A stretch of 35,685 bases of DNA from Candidatus Thioglobus sp. GTDB taxonomy: Bacteria; Pseudomonadota; Gammaproteobacteria; PS1; Pseudothioglobaceae. Shown here piece after piece: positions 26,471 through 34,304 of this stretch (positions are counted from its first letter, which is position 1; each line of letters begins with the position of its first letter). The stretch lies in assembly GCA_029936515.1 (NCBI GenBank), contig JAPYSK010000009.1, forward strand, positions 1 through 35,685, written 5' to 3'. The notes beneath the pieces are model-generated. The model worked only from the letters and a program-made list of their open reading frames with translations, had not been told where the DNA came from and did no database searches. Position numbers and translations under genes: made by a program.

Positions 26471-27604
26471 ATGAGTAGAATATTAACTACACACGTTGGG
26501 TCATTACCAAGAAGTCAAGATGTTGTCGAGTTTATATTTGCCCGTGAAAATAATAAGCAATATATTGAGAAGGATTTTGATGATTGCATGAAAAGCAATG
26601 TGCTAAGTACAGCTGAAAAACAGAAGATTGCTGGAATAGATATTATTAGTGATGGCGAAACCTCAAAAATATCATACGCAACTTATGTAAAGGATAGATA
26701 TACAGGCTTTTCAGGAGATAGTCCTCGAAACCCGCCAGAAGACCTAAAGCTTTTCCCTGGCTTCCTTAAACGACTTGCAGATGATGGTGGCACACCTCAA
26801 TATGCTCGGCCTATGTGTACTGGAGAGGTTCGCTCAAAAGGACAAGGTGAACTTCAAAAAGATATAGCTAATTTGAAAGCCGCAATGAGTGCAAATGGTA
26901 TCGGTCGAGGTTTTATGAATGCAGCATCACCTGGGGTTATTTCTTTATTTTTACAAAATGACTATTATCCAACAAGGGAAGCGTATCTTTCCGCGCTTGC
27001 CGATGCTATGAGGGATGAGTATGAAATGATTGTGGCATCTGGACTAGATTTACAGCTAGACTGTCCAGACCTAGCTCTTTCTAGACATATGCTTTTTAGT
27101 GATTTATCAGATTCAGAGTTTATAAAGATTGCTGAATCACATATGGAAGCGCTAAATCATGCACTAAAAAATGTGCCAGAAGAAAAAGTCAGAATTCATA
27201 TTTGTTGGGGAAATTATGAAGGACCTCACTGTTGTGATATAGACATGAATAAGGTTTTTGGAACTTTAATGAAGGCGAAAGCACGATATACTTTGTTTGA
27301 AACCTCGAATCCACGCCACGCCCATGAGTGGACAGTTTTTCGAGATCGTAAGAACGAAATACCTGATACGAAAATACTTGTTCCTGGGGTTGTGGACACA
27401 ACTACAAACTTTATTGAGCATCCCGAGCTAGTTGCAGAACGCATTGAAAAATTTGTCAATATAGTTGGAAAGGAAAGAGTGATTGCAGGTTCTGACTGTG
27501 GTTTTGGGACATTTGCAGGATTTGGGGCGGTCGATCCAGATATTGCTTTTGCTAAATTAAAGTCTCTATCTGAGGGCGCTGCGCTTGTAAGTAATCGACT
27601 ATGA
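26471..27604 (+). CDS. MetE C-terminal-like zinc thiol alkyltransferase
   Basis: 377-aa protein of the cobalamin-independent methionine synthase II superfamily (COG0620), corresponding only to the catalytic barrel. The start has THVGSLPR, and the zinc ligands appear to be His243 and Cys245 (HICWGN) and Cys343 (SDCGFG), the H-x-C ... C arrangement that activates a thiol. Genuine MetE is about 750 aa; short relatives include epoxyalkane:coenzyme M transferase, also about 377 aa, and methylthiol-related enzymes. A role in removing or adding an alkyl group on sulfur during breakdown of the island's substrate is my inference. AAGGAG precedes the ATG. It overlaps the hydrolase by 4 nt. Confidence 0.8.
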   Translation: MSRILTTHVGSLPRSQDVVEFIFARENNKQYIEKDFDDCMKSNVLSTAEKQKIAGIDIISDGETSKISYATYVKDRYTGFSGDSPRNPPEDLKLFPGFLKRLADDGGTPQYARPMCTGEVRSKGQGELQKDIANLKAAMSANGIGRGFMNAASPGVISLFLQNDYYPTREAYLSALADAMRDEYEMIVASGLDLQLDCPDLALSRHMLFSDLSDSEFIKIAESHMEALNHALKNVPEEKVRIHICWGNYEGPHCCDIDMNKVFGTLMKAKARYTLFETSNPRHAHEWTVFRDRKNEIPDTKILVPGVVDTTTNFIEHPELVAERIEKFVNIVGKERVIAGSDCGFGTFAGFGAVDPDIAFAKLKSLSEGAALVSNRL

Positions 27605-28293
27605 CACCTCTTGTGATGATTCCTGGAATGATGTGTGATGAACGCATTTTCGCTCCACAAATAGAAGGGCTTATCTCAAAGATATCAGTGCATATTGCAG
27701 ATATTTCTAGACATGACACTATTAGTGATTTGGCAGCGGATGTGTTAAGCCATGCACCACCAAAATTTTGTCTTGCTGGGCATTCAATGGGGGGAATCGT
27801 TGCTATGGAGGTATGTGCACAAGCCCCTAAGCGTATTGAAAAATTAGTGCTCATTGATACTAATCCACTAGCTGAATTAGAGGAAGTGAAACTTAAGCGT
27901 GAGCCTCAAATTAGTGATGCTTTGTCAGGAAAATTAATAAATGTTATTCGTGATGAGATGAAACCTAACTATTTAGCGAGTAGTGACAATCAAGATATTA
28001 TTCTAAATATCTGTATGGATATGGCGCTTTCTTTAGGCCCTAGAGTCTTTATTAATCAATCAAGAGCTCTTCAAGGGAGGAGTGATCAACAAAATAACCT
28101 TACAGTTCTGGATATGCCTGTACTGATAATGTGTGGCTCAGAAGACAAATTATGTTCCATAGAGAAGCATGAATTGATGCATAATATTATTAGTAATTCA
28201 AAGTTAGAGGTAATCAAGAATGCTGGCCATTTGCCAACATTGGAGCAACCAACAAAAACCACGGAGGTATTGAAAACATGGCTCATGAATTGA
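27601..28293 (+). CDS. Alpha/beta-hydrolase
   Basis: 230-aa serine hydrolase fold. The nucleophile elbow is GHSMGG, the oxyanion region is VMIPGMMCDERIF, the acid is in LIMCGSEDKLC, and the His is in IKNAGHLPTLEQP, so the Ser-Asp-His triad is complete. The short size with little lid is typical of ester or C-C bond hydrolases. Its ATG overlaps the MetE-like gene (ATGA) and its end overlaps the RraA-like gene by 16 nt, so translation is tightly coupled. Substrate unknown; a ring-opening or ester product of the same pathway is plausible. Confidence 0.85.
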   Translation: MTPLVMIPGMMCDERIFAPQIEGLISKISVHIADISRHDTISDLAADVLSHAPPKFCLAGHSMGGIVAMEVCAQAPKRIEKLVLIDTNPLAELEEVKLKREPQISDALSGKLINVIRDEMKPNYLASSDNQDIILNICMDMALSLGPRVFINQSRALQGRSDQQNNLTVLDMPVLIMCGSEDKLCSIEKHELMHNIISNSKLEVIKNAGHLPTLEQPTKTTEVLKTWLMN

Positions 28294-28988
28294 TAGATTC
28301 TGAATTACTTGCGCTTCTTCGATCAGTAGACACTCCAACAGTATGTAATGCTATAGAGGTGGCACAAGGCAAGCGAGGTTTTTCACAATTTACACGAGGA
28401 ACGATGGTCAGCTCAGCACCAAAAGGAGGTGCAATGGTTGGCTTTGCTAAAACCGCTAAAATTGCTGCATTGGCTCCACCAAAAGAGGATCAGGAGATCA
28501 TAAAAGAACGAAGGATGGAATACTACCGTTATATGTCAGATATTAGTGGTCCAGCTGTTGCGGTTATAGAGGATATTGATTATCCAGATTGTATTGGCGC
28601 CTATTGGGGTGAAATCAATACTAAAGTTCACAAAGGATTTGGACTCTCAGGAGCACTCACAAATGGTGTTGTTAGAGACCTTGGAGATCTTGCAGAAGAC
28701 TTTCCGGTTGTAGCGGGCTCTATTGGACCAAGCCATGGTTTTGTTCATGTTCGCGAAATCGACACCACAGTCAGCTTTTTTGGAATTAGTATTTCACCAA
28801 ATGACTTGATTCATGCAGACTTGCATGGCGCAGTAATTATTCCTAAGGCGATAATTGATAGTTTAAAAGATGCTATTCATAAGTTATTTGCCTCAGAAAA
28901 ATTAATACTAGATCCTACTAGAAGGAAAGGCTTTAATTTTGATGATTTTAAACGTGCATGGGAAGATTTCGAAAAATCAAGAATATAA
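28278..28988 (+). CDS. RraA-like protein (HMG/CHA aldolase family)
   Basis: 236-aa protein of the RraA/4-hydroxy-4-methyl-2-oxoglutarate aldolase family. These make a barrel-like trimer, and some catalyse metal-dependent retro-aldol cleavage or decarboxylation of oxo acids. TPTVCNAIE near the N-terminus, GALTNGVVRDLGDL (the Arg-Asp of the active site) and HADLHGAVIIPK are conserved family blocks. It is longer than E. coli RraA (about 160 aa). It overlaps the hydrolase and is the last gene before the SBP promoter. An aldolase or decarboxylase step at the end of the pathway is inferred from context. Confidence 0.82.
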   Translation: MAHELIDSELLALLRSVDTPTVCNAIEVAQGKRGFSQFTRGTMVSSAPKGGAMVGFAKTAKIAALAPPKEDQEIIKERRMEYYRYMSDISGPAVAVIEDIDYPDCIGAYWGEINTKVHKGFGLSGALTNGVVRDLGDLAEDFPVVAGSIGPSHGFVHVREIDTTVSFFGISISPNDLIHADLHGAVIIPKAIIDSLKDAIHKLFASEKLILDPTRRKGFNFDDFKRAWEDFEKSRI

Positions 28989-29004
28989 ACTATAGTATTT
29001 TTTA

Positions 29005-29019
29005 TGAATACGATTGCAA
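29005..29019 (-). promoter_or_regulatory. Upstream LacI-type operator copy (O2b)
   Basis: TGAATACGATTGCAA is the reverse orientation of TTGCAATCGTATGCA with 14 of 15 bases matching. Its centre (29012) is exactly 53 bp from the downstream copy (centre 29065), the same spacing and orientation as the pair at 19676/19729. Confidence 0.75.
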
Positions 29020-29045
29020 ATAGTACTTTTATAATTAAGAGTCTG

Positions 29046-29054
29046 TGATATAAT
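29046..29054 (+). promoter_or_regulatory. Extended -10 promoter of the binding-protein gene
   Basis: TGATATAAT is a perfect extended -10. Start of transcription is expected near 29061, inside the operator. It leaves an untranslated leader of about 155 nt before the ATG at 29218. Confidence 0.75.
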
Positions 29055-29057
29055 TCA

Positions 29058-29072
29058 TTGCAATCGTATGCA
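29058..29072 (+). promoter_or_regulatory. LacI-type operator (O2a) at the binding-protein promoter
   Basis: TTGCAATCGTATGCA, identical over 15 bases to the operator at 19729-19743. The palindrome is extended here (ATTGCA ... TGCAAT). It begins 3 nt after the TATAAT box, the same distance as at the first promoter. Confidence 0.82.
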
Positions 29073-29108
29073 ATAAGAAATTTTTTTTCAATGTATTTGA
29101 TTAATTTG

Positions 29109-29194
29109 GGCTTAAGTCCTTAAGAATAAGCCTATAAAAAAACTATTACGGAGATGGTAATAGCAAATTAATAAGACACATCAAAAAGTGTGTC
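29109..29194 (+). other. Structured 5' leader of the binding-protein mRNA
   Basis: Two short hairpins can form in the long leader. GGCTTA (29109) pairs with TAAGCC (29127-29132), and GACACA (29175) pairs with TGTGTC (29189-29194). Neither is followed by a U tract. They may stabilise the mRNA of a highly expressed binding protein; the stems are only 6 bp, so this is weak. Confidence 0.3.
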
Positions 29195-29217
29195 CAATAA
29201 GACAGGAGAGTAATCTA

Positions 29218-30426
29218 ATGACAATTAAAAAAATTGCAACAACAATCGCAATCTCGCTTATTTCTTCAAGTGTATGGGCTGGGTGTGCTTTTGAAAACAA
29301 TATTGAACTAAAATCACTTTCAAATTCTTTTGAAGCTATGAAATCAATCACTGAATCTATGGCAGAATGTGGCAATGTCACTTCAACCTTGGATGTAGAT
29401 TTTAAGGACAAGCAGCCAGAGGCATTTGCAGCAAACCCTTCCCTTTATCAGATAGGTGGTGTATCAAATGGCACAATGGTGCCGCTTCTAAATGCAGGCA
29501 CAATTCGTCCCTTGGACGACCTTGTAGCTAAGTATGGAAGCCAACTAAAGCCTAGTCAGTTAATTAAAGTTAATGGACAAGTTATGGCTATTGCTATGAT
29601 GGTTAATAATCAGCATCTAATGTATCGTGAGGATGTTTTAAGTGAGTTTCGTATTGCAGTTCCGACCACTCATGCTGAAATGGTGGCAGCTGCAGCTATA
29701 ATAGCAAAATATGACGTAGTTGACTATCCGTTAGGTGGAACATATAAAGCCGGATGGAATCTTGGCGAAGAATTTATCAACAATTACTTAGGTAATGGTG
29801 GTGCATTCTTTGGAGAGGGAAATGCGCCATCCATTAATAATGCAACTGGAGTCGCAACTCTTAATACAATGAAAAGTCTAACGGAATATATGGATCCTGA
29901 ATATCTCGTTTCTGATTCAACTTATGTTCAGCAACAATTCCAGCAAGGAAAAATTGCTATGGCAACCCTTTGGGCGACGCGCGCAGGTGCCATGGACAAT
30001 GCTGAAGAGTCTCAGGTTGTAGGTAAGGTTATAATGGCTTCCGCACCTATGGGAACTGCTCTGCCTGCTTCCACTAACTGGTGGGATGGTCTTGTTTTCG
30101 CAACAAACATGACAGATGAACAAGCTGATGCTGCCTTCCGTGTTGCTATGGAAGGTATTGATACTGAAATGGTTCTAGCTAATAATGACGACGCTGTTTG
30201 GCTAATTGACGGTTATGTTGCCGGTTCTGCTGCTGCAGGCGCTATCGCTACTGCTGATAATGGCGCGGCTCCTTATCCTTCAAGCTCTCCTGGTATGGGA
30301 GCAATGCATACAGCATTAGGTAATGGTATCGCAGCTTTCCTAACAGGAGAGAAAGACGCTGCAACAGCTCTTGCTGATATTGAAGCTGCCTATACAATTT
30401 CAGCTACAGAAAGTGGCTTAATGTAA
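29218..30426 (+). CDS. ABC transporter extracellular solute-binding protein (family 1)
   Basis: Periplasmic substrate receptor for the sugar-type importer, 402 aa. It has a Sec signal peptide MTIKKIATTIAISLISSSVWA, with cleavage expected after VWA. A Cys follows, but the preceding Trp makes a lipobox unlikely. The track start at 29188 is upstream of the ribosome-binding site; the ATG at 29218 has GGAGAG 8 nt before it. The body has the usual two-lobed binding-protein pattern with aromatic residues that may stack on a sugar-like ligand (TNWWDGLVF, TLWATRAG). It has its own operator pair and a terminator directly after it, consistent with higher expression than the permeases. Confidence 0.88.
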   Translation: MTIKKIATTIAISLISSSVWAGCAFENNIELKSLSNSFEAMKSITESMAECGNVTSTLDVDFKDKQPEAFAANPSLYQIGGVSNGTMVPLLNAGTIRPLDDLVAKYGSQLKPSQLIKVNGQVMAIAMMVNNQHLMYREDVLSEFRIAVPTTHAEMVAAAAIIAKYDVVDYPLGGTYKAGWNLGEEFINNYLGNGGAFFGEGNAPSINNATGVATLNTMKSLTEYMDPEYLVSDSTYVQQQFQQGKIAMATLWATRAGAMDNAEESQVVGKVIMASAPMGTALPASTNWWDGLVFATNMTDEQADAAFRVAMEGIDTEMVLANNDDAVWLIDGYVAGSAAAGAIATADNGAAPYPSSSPGMGAMHTALGNGIAAFLTGEKDAATALADIEAAYTISATESGLM

Positions 30427-30444
30427 TATCTCTGTGTCTCCAAG

Positions 30445-30472
30445 AGGGCCCTCATTGGAGGGCCTTCTTTTT
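30445..30472 (+). terminator. Rho-independent terminator/attenuator after the binding-protein gene
   Basis: AGGGCCCTC and GAGGGCCTT form a 9-bp stem (one G-T pair) with the loop ATTG, followed by CTTTTTAT. It lies 18 nt after the stop codon. It would reduce read-through into the permease genes, giving the usual excess of binding protein over permease. Confidence 0.85.
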
Positions 30473-30496
30473 ATCTAATGTTTTAATCTTGATTAT

Positions 30497-30505
30497 TGAT
30501 ATAAT
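30497..30505 (+). promoter_or_regulatory. Possible promoter immediately upstream of the first permease gene
   Basis: TGATATAAT is a perfect extended -10, the same nonamer as at 29046. Transcription would begin only about 3 nt before the permease ATG at 30515, which has no ribosome-binding site, so this could yield a nearly leaderless mRNA. No LacI operator copy is nearby. Confidence 0.4.
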
Positions 30506-30514
30506 TTTCCTAGT

Positions 30515-31540
30515 ATGAATCAAAAGACGTTCTTAGCTTTTATCGGACCATCTGTTGTGATGATGGTTTTATTTATTGCTTTGCCATTAGCAACTGTTTT
30601 AAAGCAGAGTTTTTATGTTACCCAGCCAGTATATCAAACGCTAGAAGTTGAAACTTGTACTCCAACTTTTACTGGACAACTTTGTGTCAAGGAAATTAAA
30701 ACAATTCCTACAATTGGCGATAATGGAAAAATGATAACTCAAACAAGTTTTGTAGGGTTTGTGAACTATCAAAATGTACTTGAATTGCCGAGGGTGATTA
30801 AAGCATTTGCTAATAATAGCTGGCGACAATTTATGGTAATTGACTTTTGGAAAGCATTACGATTTACTTTGTCATTTACATTAGTTACTTTGCCACTAGT
30901 GCTTTCTTTTGGCCTGATAATTGCTCTTTGTATAAATAATGTAGCAAAATCTATTAGGGGACCAGTGATATTTGTGTCACTTCTTCCAATGATTATTACT
31001 CCAGTGATCGGAGCTCTTTCAATTAGATGGTTGTTCATTGGTGATGGAATTTTGACCTCATTTCTGGAGTGGTGGTTGGTGCGAGATATTTCAATGTTTG
31101 CTCAGGCATGGACTATAGAGTTAATGATGATGTTTTATCGTGTTTGGCATGTTGCACCTTTTGCAGCCATTGTTTTTTATGCTGGTCTTCAAACTGTAAA
31201 CCAAGATACTGTTGAAAGTGCCATTATAGATGGGGCAAGCCGTTGGCAAAAGTTTCGTTATGTAATATTACCTCACCTAATGCCTTTAATAGTTTTTGTA
31301 ACATTGATTCATCTGATGGATGCCTACCGGGTTTTCGAAGAGGTGATTGGTTTCTCTTCTCAGGCGCATGTAATTTCACTGCAATGGCTAACCTATGATT
31401 TTCTAACTTCAGATCTAATGGGAAATCGTTCTATAGGTAGGGCTTCAGCCAGTTCGATGTTGACGATGATCGGAATTACGCTTTTATTGATCCCAGTTCT
31501 ACGAGGTGTATGGATTGACTATAAGGGTAAGCGATTATGA
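30515..31540 (+). CDS. ABC transporter permease, MalF/UgpA type
   Basis: Inner-membrane permease, 341 aa, of the CUT1 sugar/polyol importer. An N-terminal membrane segment (PSVVMMVLFIALPLATVL) is followed by a periplasmic loop of about 65 residues with two cysteines (ETCTPTFTGQLCVKE) that could form a disulfide, then five further segments. The EAA loop that contacts the ATPase is ESAIIDGASRWQKFRYVILPHL. It overlaps the second permease by 4 nt. The start lacks a ribosome-binding site and lies shortly after the terminator that follows the binding-protein gene. Confidence 0.92.
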   Translation: MNQKTFLAFIGPSVVMMVLFIALPLATVLKQSFYVTQPVYQTLEVETCTPTFTGQLCVKEIKTIPTIGDNGKMITQTSFVGFVNYQNVLELPRVIKAFANNSWRQFMVIDFWKALRFTLSFTLVTLPLVLSFGLIIALCINNVAKSIRGPVIFVSLLPMIITPVIGALSIRWLFIGDGILTSFLEWWLVRDISMFAQAWTIELMMMFYRVWHVAPFAAIVFYAGLQTVNQDTVESAIIDGASRWQKFRYVILPHLMPLIVFVTLIHLMDAYRVFEEVIGFSSQAHVISLQWLTYDFLTSDLMGNRSIGRASASSMLTMIGITLLLIPVLRGVWIDYKGKRL

Positions 31541-32694
31541 AGGATATAAATTTAATACGCCAACCAATAGGACTTCGTTTAAGCTCATATTTTTTTCTAA
31601 TATTCTGGTGTATTGTGGCTGCTTTCCCAATTTTTTGGATTACTGTTATAAGTGTAAAGCTTCCTATTGATGCATTTAACTCCAACCCATTAAATGTAAT
31701 TTTTGGGCCAGCAACGCTAACTCAAGGCAAAGGGCTCTCATTTATAGACATAACAGTTGGGCTTGCAATAATTCTTTTTACTGCAAAACTTACAACAGGT
31801 TGGTTAGGAAGAATGGTAAATAAATATTCTCCAAACGGCTACTTAGGGTTTGGATGGATTATTGGTTCTATGGCATTTGGAATTTCATTTATTGTAGTTT
31901 TTTTTGCTATTATGCCTTCAATGCTTTCTGTTTTGAATGATTATGCTGGTGAATTAGGCAATAACATAATAGGATTTTCTACACAGCATTACTCAACTGT
32001 ATGGTTTGAAAGAGACTTTATAAATAATTTCAAAAATTCACTTTTGGTAACTACTGGTGTTGTTACAATTTCACTTACATTTGGTACTTTAGCGGGTTAC
32101 GGCCTTTCGCGATCAGGCTCTAATTTAGCATTTTGGATTCTAATTATCGCCTTAATTTTTCGCGCCCTTCCACACTCGGTTTTAGTTACTGGCTATCTTC
32201 CATTTTTTATAAATTCTGCTGAAATACTTAGGCCGATATTTGGTGATGCTGCACCAACACTTTATGGAATGCCTTGGGCAACGGTCGCTGTACTGGTTGC
32301 TATTAATCAACCCTTTACAATCTGGATGTTGCGTTCATTCTTCCAAAGTATTCCATCTGAACTTGATGAAGCTGCTAGAGTGGATGGATGCAGTCATTTT
32401 CAAGCATTTAGACGAGTCATTATGCCTATAATGTGGCCAGGTGTAATTACTACTGGCCTCTTTAGTTTTCTGTTGGCCTATAATGATTTTTTAGTTACTT
32501 CAATGCTTCTAGAGGCTCAAAATACAACTATGGTTCCAGCTATTGTCAGTATGTTTAATATGGAAACTACAACAACTGATCAGGTTGTAGCAGTTGCTGC
32601 AGCGGTATCCATAATTGCACCGCTATTCTTTTTGGTTATGTTTTTTCAGAGGCAGATAGTAAGTGGTTTAACTGCTGGCGCTGTTAAGGGGTAA
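31537..32694 (+). CDS. ABC transporter permease, MalG/UgpE type, with extra membrane segments
   Basis: Second permease, 385 aa, against about 280-300 for most MalG-type proteins. The EAA loop DEAARVDGCSHFQAFRRVIMPIMWPG is clear near residue 275. The excess is an N-terminal insertion (about residues 50-130) with two additional hydrophobic stretches (IDITVGLAIILFTAKLTTGWLG and WIIGSMAFGISFIVVFFAIM). The ATG overlaps the first permease. The GMC oxidoreductase begins 3 nt after its stop, so transport and oxidation genes share a transcript. Confidence 0.92.
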   Translation: MKDINLIRQPIGLRLSSYFFLIFWCIVAAFPIFWITVISVKLPIDAFNSNPLNVIFGPATLTQGKGLSFIDITVGLAIILFTAKLTTGWLGRMVNKYSPNGYLGFGWIIGSMAFGISFIVVFFAIMPSMLSVLNDYAGELGNNIIGFSTQHYSTVWFERDFINNFKNSLLVTTGVVTISLTFGTLAGYGLSRSGSNLAFWILIIALIFRALPHSVLVTGYLPFFINSAEILRPIFGDAAPTLYGMPWATVAVLVAINQPFTIWMLRSFFQSIPSELDEAARVDGCSHFQAFRRVIMPIMWPGVITTGLFSFLLAYNDFLVTSMLLEAQNTTMVPAIVSMFNMETTTTDQVVAVAAAVSIIAPLFFLVMFFQRQIVSGLTAGAVKG

Positions 32695-32697
32695 GGC

Positions 32698-34302
32698 TTG
32701 AGTAGTTATGATTATATTATTATCGGTGCCGGTTCTGCGGGATGTATATTGGCTAATCGTCTCAGTGAAAACCCTGAAAATAGCGTCTGCTTAGTTGAGG
32801 GTGGCGGAAGTACTAAGAGTCCTTGGGTGAAAATTCCTGCTGGACTTTCTGTTTTGTATGGCCACAAGAAGTTTGATTATGCCTATCAAGGCGTTCCTCA
32901 AAAAAAATTACATAATCGAATTATCACTGTTAATCGCGGCAAGGGCCTTGGAGGTTCTAGCTCTATTAACGGCATGGCCTATATTCGTGGCAATAAGAAT
33001 GACTACGACAACTGGGCTAAGCTTGGCTGTAAGGGCTGGTCTTATGAAGAAGTCTTACCAATATTTAAAAAATTTGAAGATGATCAGACAGATGGGGATC
33101 CAAAGTATCATTCTCAAGGCGGAGAGTGGCCAGTAGTTAAGCCACAAGATCCTAATATAACTGTTAAACGCTTTATTAAGGCTGGAAGTGAGATAGGTCT
33201 ACTCCATAATCCTGACTTCAATGCTGCTTCACAATTGGGTCTAGGAATTTATAATGTGAATCAACACAAGGGCACTCGAGTAAGTTCCTACACAGCCTTT
33301 GTTAAGCCTATTACTTCTAGGCCAAACCTAAAAATAATTACGCATGCAAGAGTTAAATCAATAGAGATTGAAGGCGAATATGCCAAATCGTTGAATATTC
33401 AAATTAATGGTTCTGAAAAGCAGTTGAATTGTAAAAAGGAAGTTATTATTAGTGCTGGGGCAATTGAATCACCCGGGATACTTTTAGCTTCAGGAATAGG
33501 AAGTGAAAATGAGCTTAAAGAGTTAGGGATTACTTGTAAACATAATCTAGCTGGAGTTGGAGAAAACCTTCAAGACCACCTTGATACAATGGTTACAGTT
33601 CGTTCAAATAAAGCTGAATCGATAGGCGTTTCTTGGAGATCATTATTGCCTCAAGTAATTACATCTCCTTTCAACTACTATTTTAGAAGAATGGGTTGGT
33701 GGACAACTAATTTCGTTGAAGCAGGTGGCTTTGCTGAAACAAAGTTTGCCACACCAAATTATCCAGATGTTCAGTTTCACTTTACTCCTATTTATCGAAG
33801 TCATCGAGGTAGAAAATTTGAATTTGGGCATGGCTACTCTCTTTTCACATGTTTATTGAGACCTCATAGTAAGGGCTCTGTTAAGCTAAGCAAACAGGGA
33901 GATGAATATAAACTTCTCATTGATCACAATTTTTTGTCTGACCCTAGAGATGAAACCAATATAGTTGAAGCAGTAAAAAAAGCTCGAGAAGTTTTATCTT
34001 CCCCAGAATTTGATGAAGTCCGTGGTAAAGAAATAGCACCAGGGAAAGCAATAAATACTGATGAAGAGATATTGGAGTACATACGCAAAACTGCACTCAC
34101 AGTTTATCACCCAGTTGGGACTTGCAAGATGGGAATTGATGATTTAGCTGTTGTTTCTCCAAAGGATTTAAAGGTAAAAGGAATGAATAATTTACGTGTC
34201 ATTGATGCCTCCATTATGCCAACTATCGTTAGTGGTAATACGTCAGCACCAACCATGATGATTGCAGAAATGGGTGCAAGAATGATATTAAATAAAGTCT
34301 AA
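32698..34302 (+). CDS. GMC-family FAD-dependent oxidoreductase (choline dehydrogenase-like)
   Basis: 534-aa flavoprotein of the glucose-methanol-choline family. The FAD motif GAGSAG is at residues 10-15, with GKGLGGSSSINGMAYIRG and the GMC signature AGAIESPGILLASGIG following. Near the C-terminus are YHPVGTCKMG (catalytic His) and SGNTSAPTMMIAE (catalytic Asn). It would oxidise an alcohol to an aldehyde in the cytoplasm or at the membrane; there is no signal peptide. Start is TTG with AAGGGG about 6 nt upstream. Choline is one option, but the position behind sugar-type permeases suggests another alcohol. Confidence 0.9.
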   Translation: MSSYDYIIIGAGSAGCILANRLSENPENSVCLVEGGGSTKSPWVKIPAGLSVLYGHKKFDYAYQGVPQKKLHNRIITVNRGKGLGGSSSINGMAYIRGNKNDYDNWAKLGCKGWSYEEVLPIFKKFEDDQTDGDPKYHSQGGEWPVVKPQDPNITVKRFIKAGSEIGLLHNPDFNAASQLGLGIYNVNQHKGTRVSSYTAFVKPITSRPNLKIITHARVKSIEIEGEYAKSLNIQINGSEKQLNCKKEVIISAGAIESPGILLASGIGSENELKELGITCKHNLAGVGENLQDHLDTMVTVRSNKAESIGVSWRSLLPQVITSPFNYYFRRMGWWTTNFVEAGGFAETKFATPNYPDVQFHFTPIYRSHRGRKFEFGHGYSLFTCLLRPHSKGSVKLSKQGDEYKLLIDHNFLSDPRDETNIVEAVKKAREVLSSPEFDEVRGKEIAPGKAINTDEEILEYIRKTALTVYHPVGTCKMGIDDLAVVSPKDLKVKGMNNLRVIDASIMPTIVSGNTSAPTMMIAEMGARMILNKV

Positions 34303-34304
34303 TT

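Noticed and set aside
27226-27660. 144-aa minus-strand ORF opposite the MetE-like gene
   Set aside because: Antisense shadow; the + strand gene has intact zinc-binding motifs and coupled neighbours.
29218-30426. Lipoprotein signal in the solute-binding protein
   Set aside because: A Cys follows the signal peptide, but the preceding VWAG has Trp at the -3 position, which does not fit a lipobox; a Sec signal peptide cleaved after VWA is more likely.
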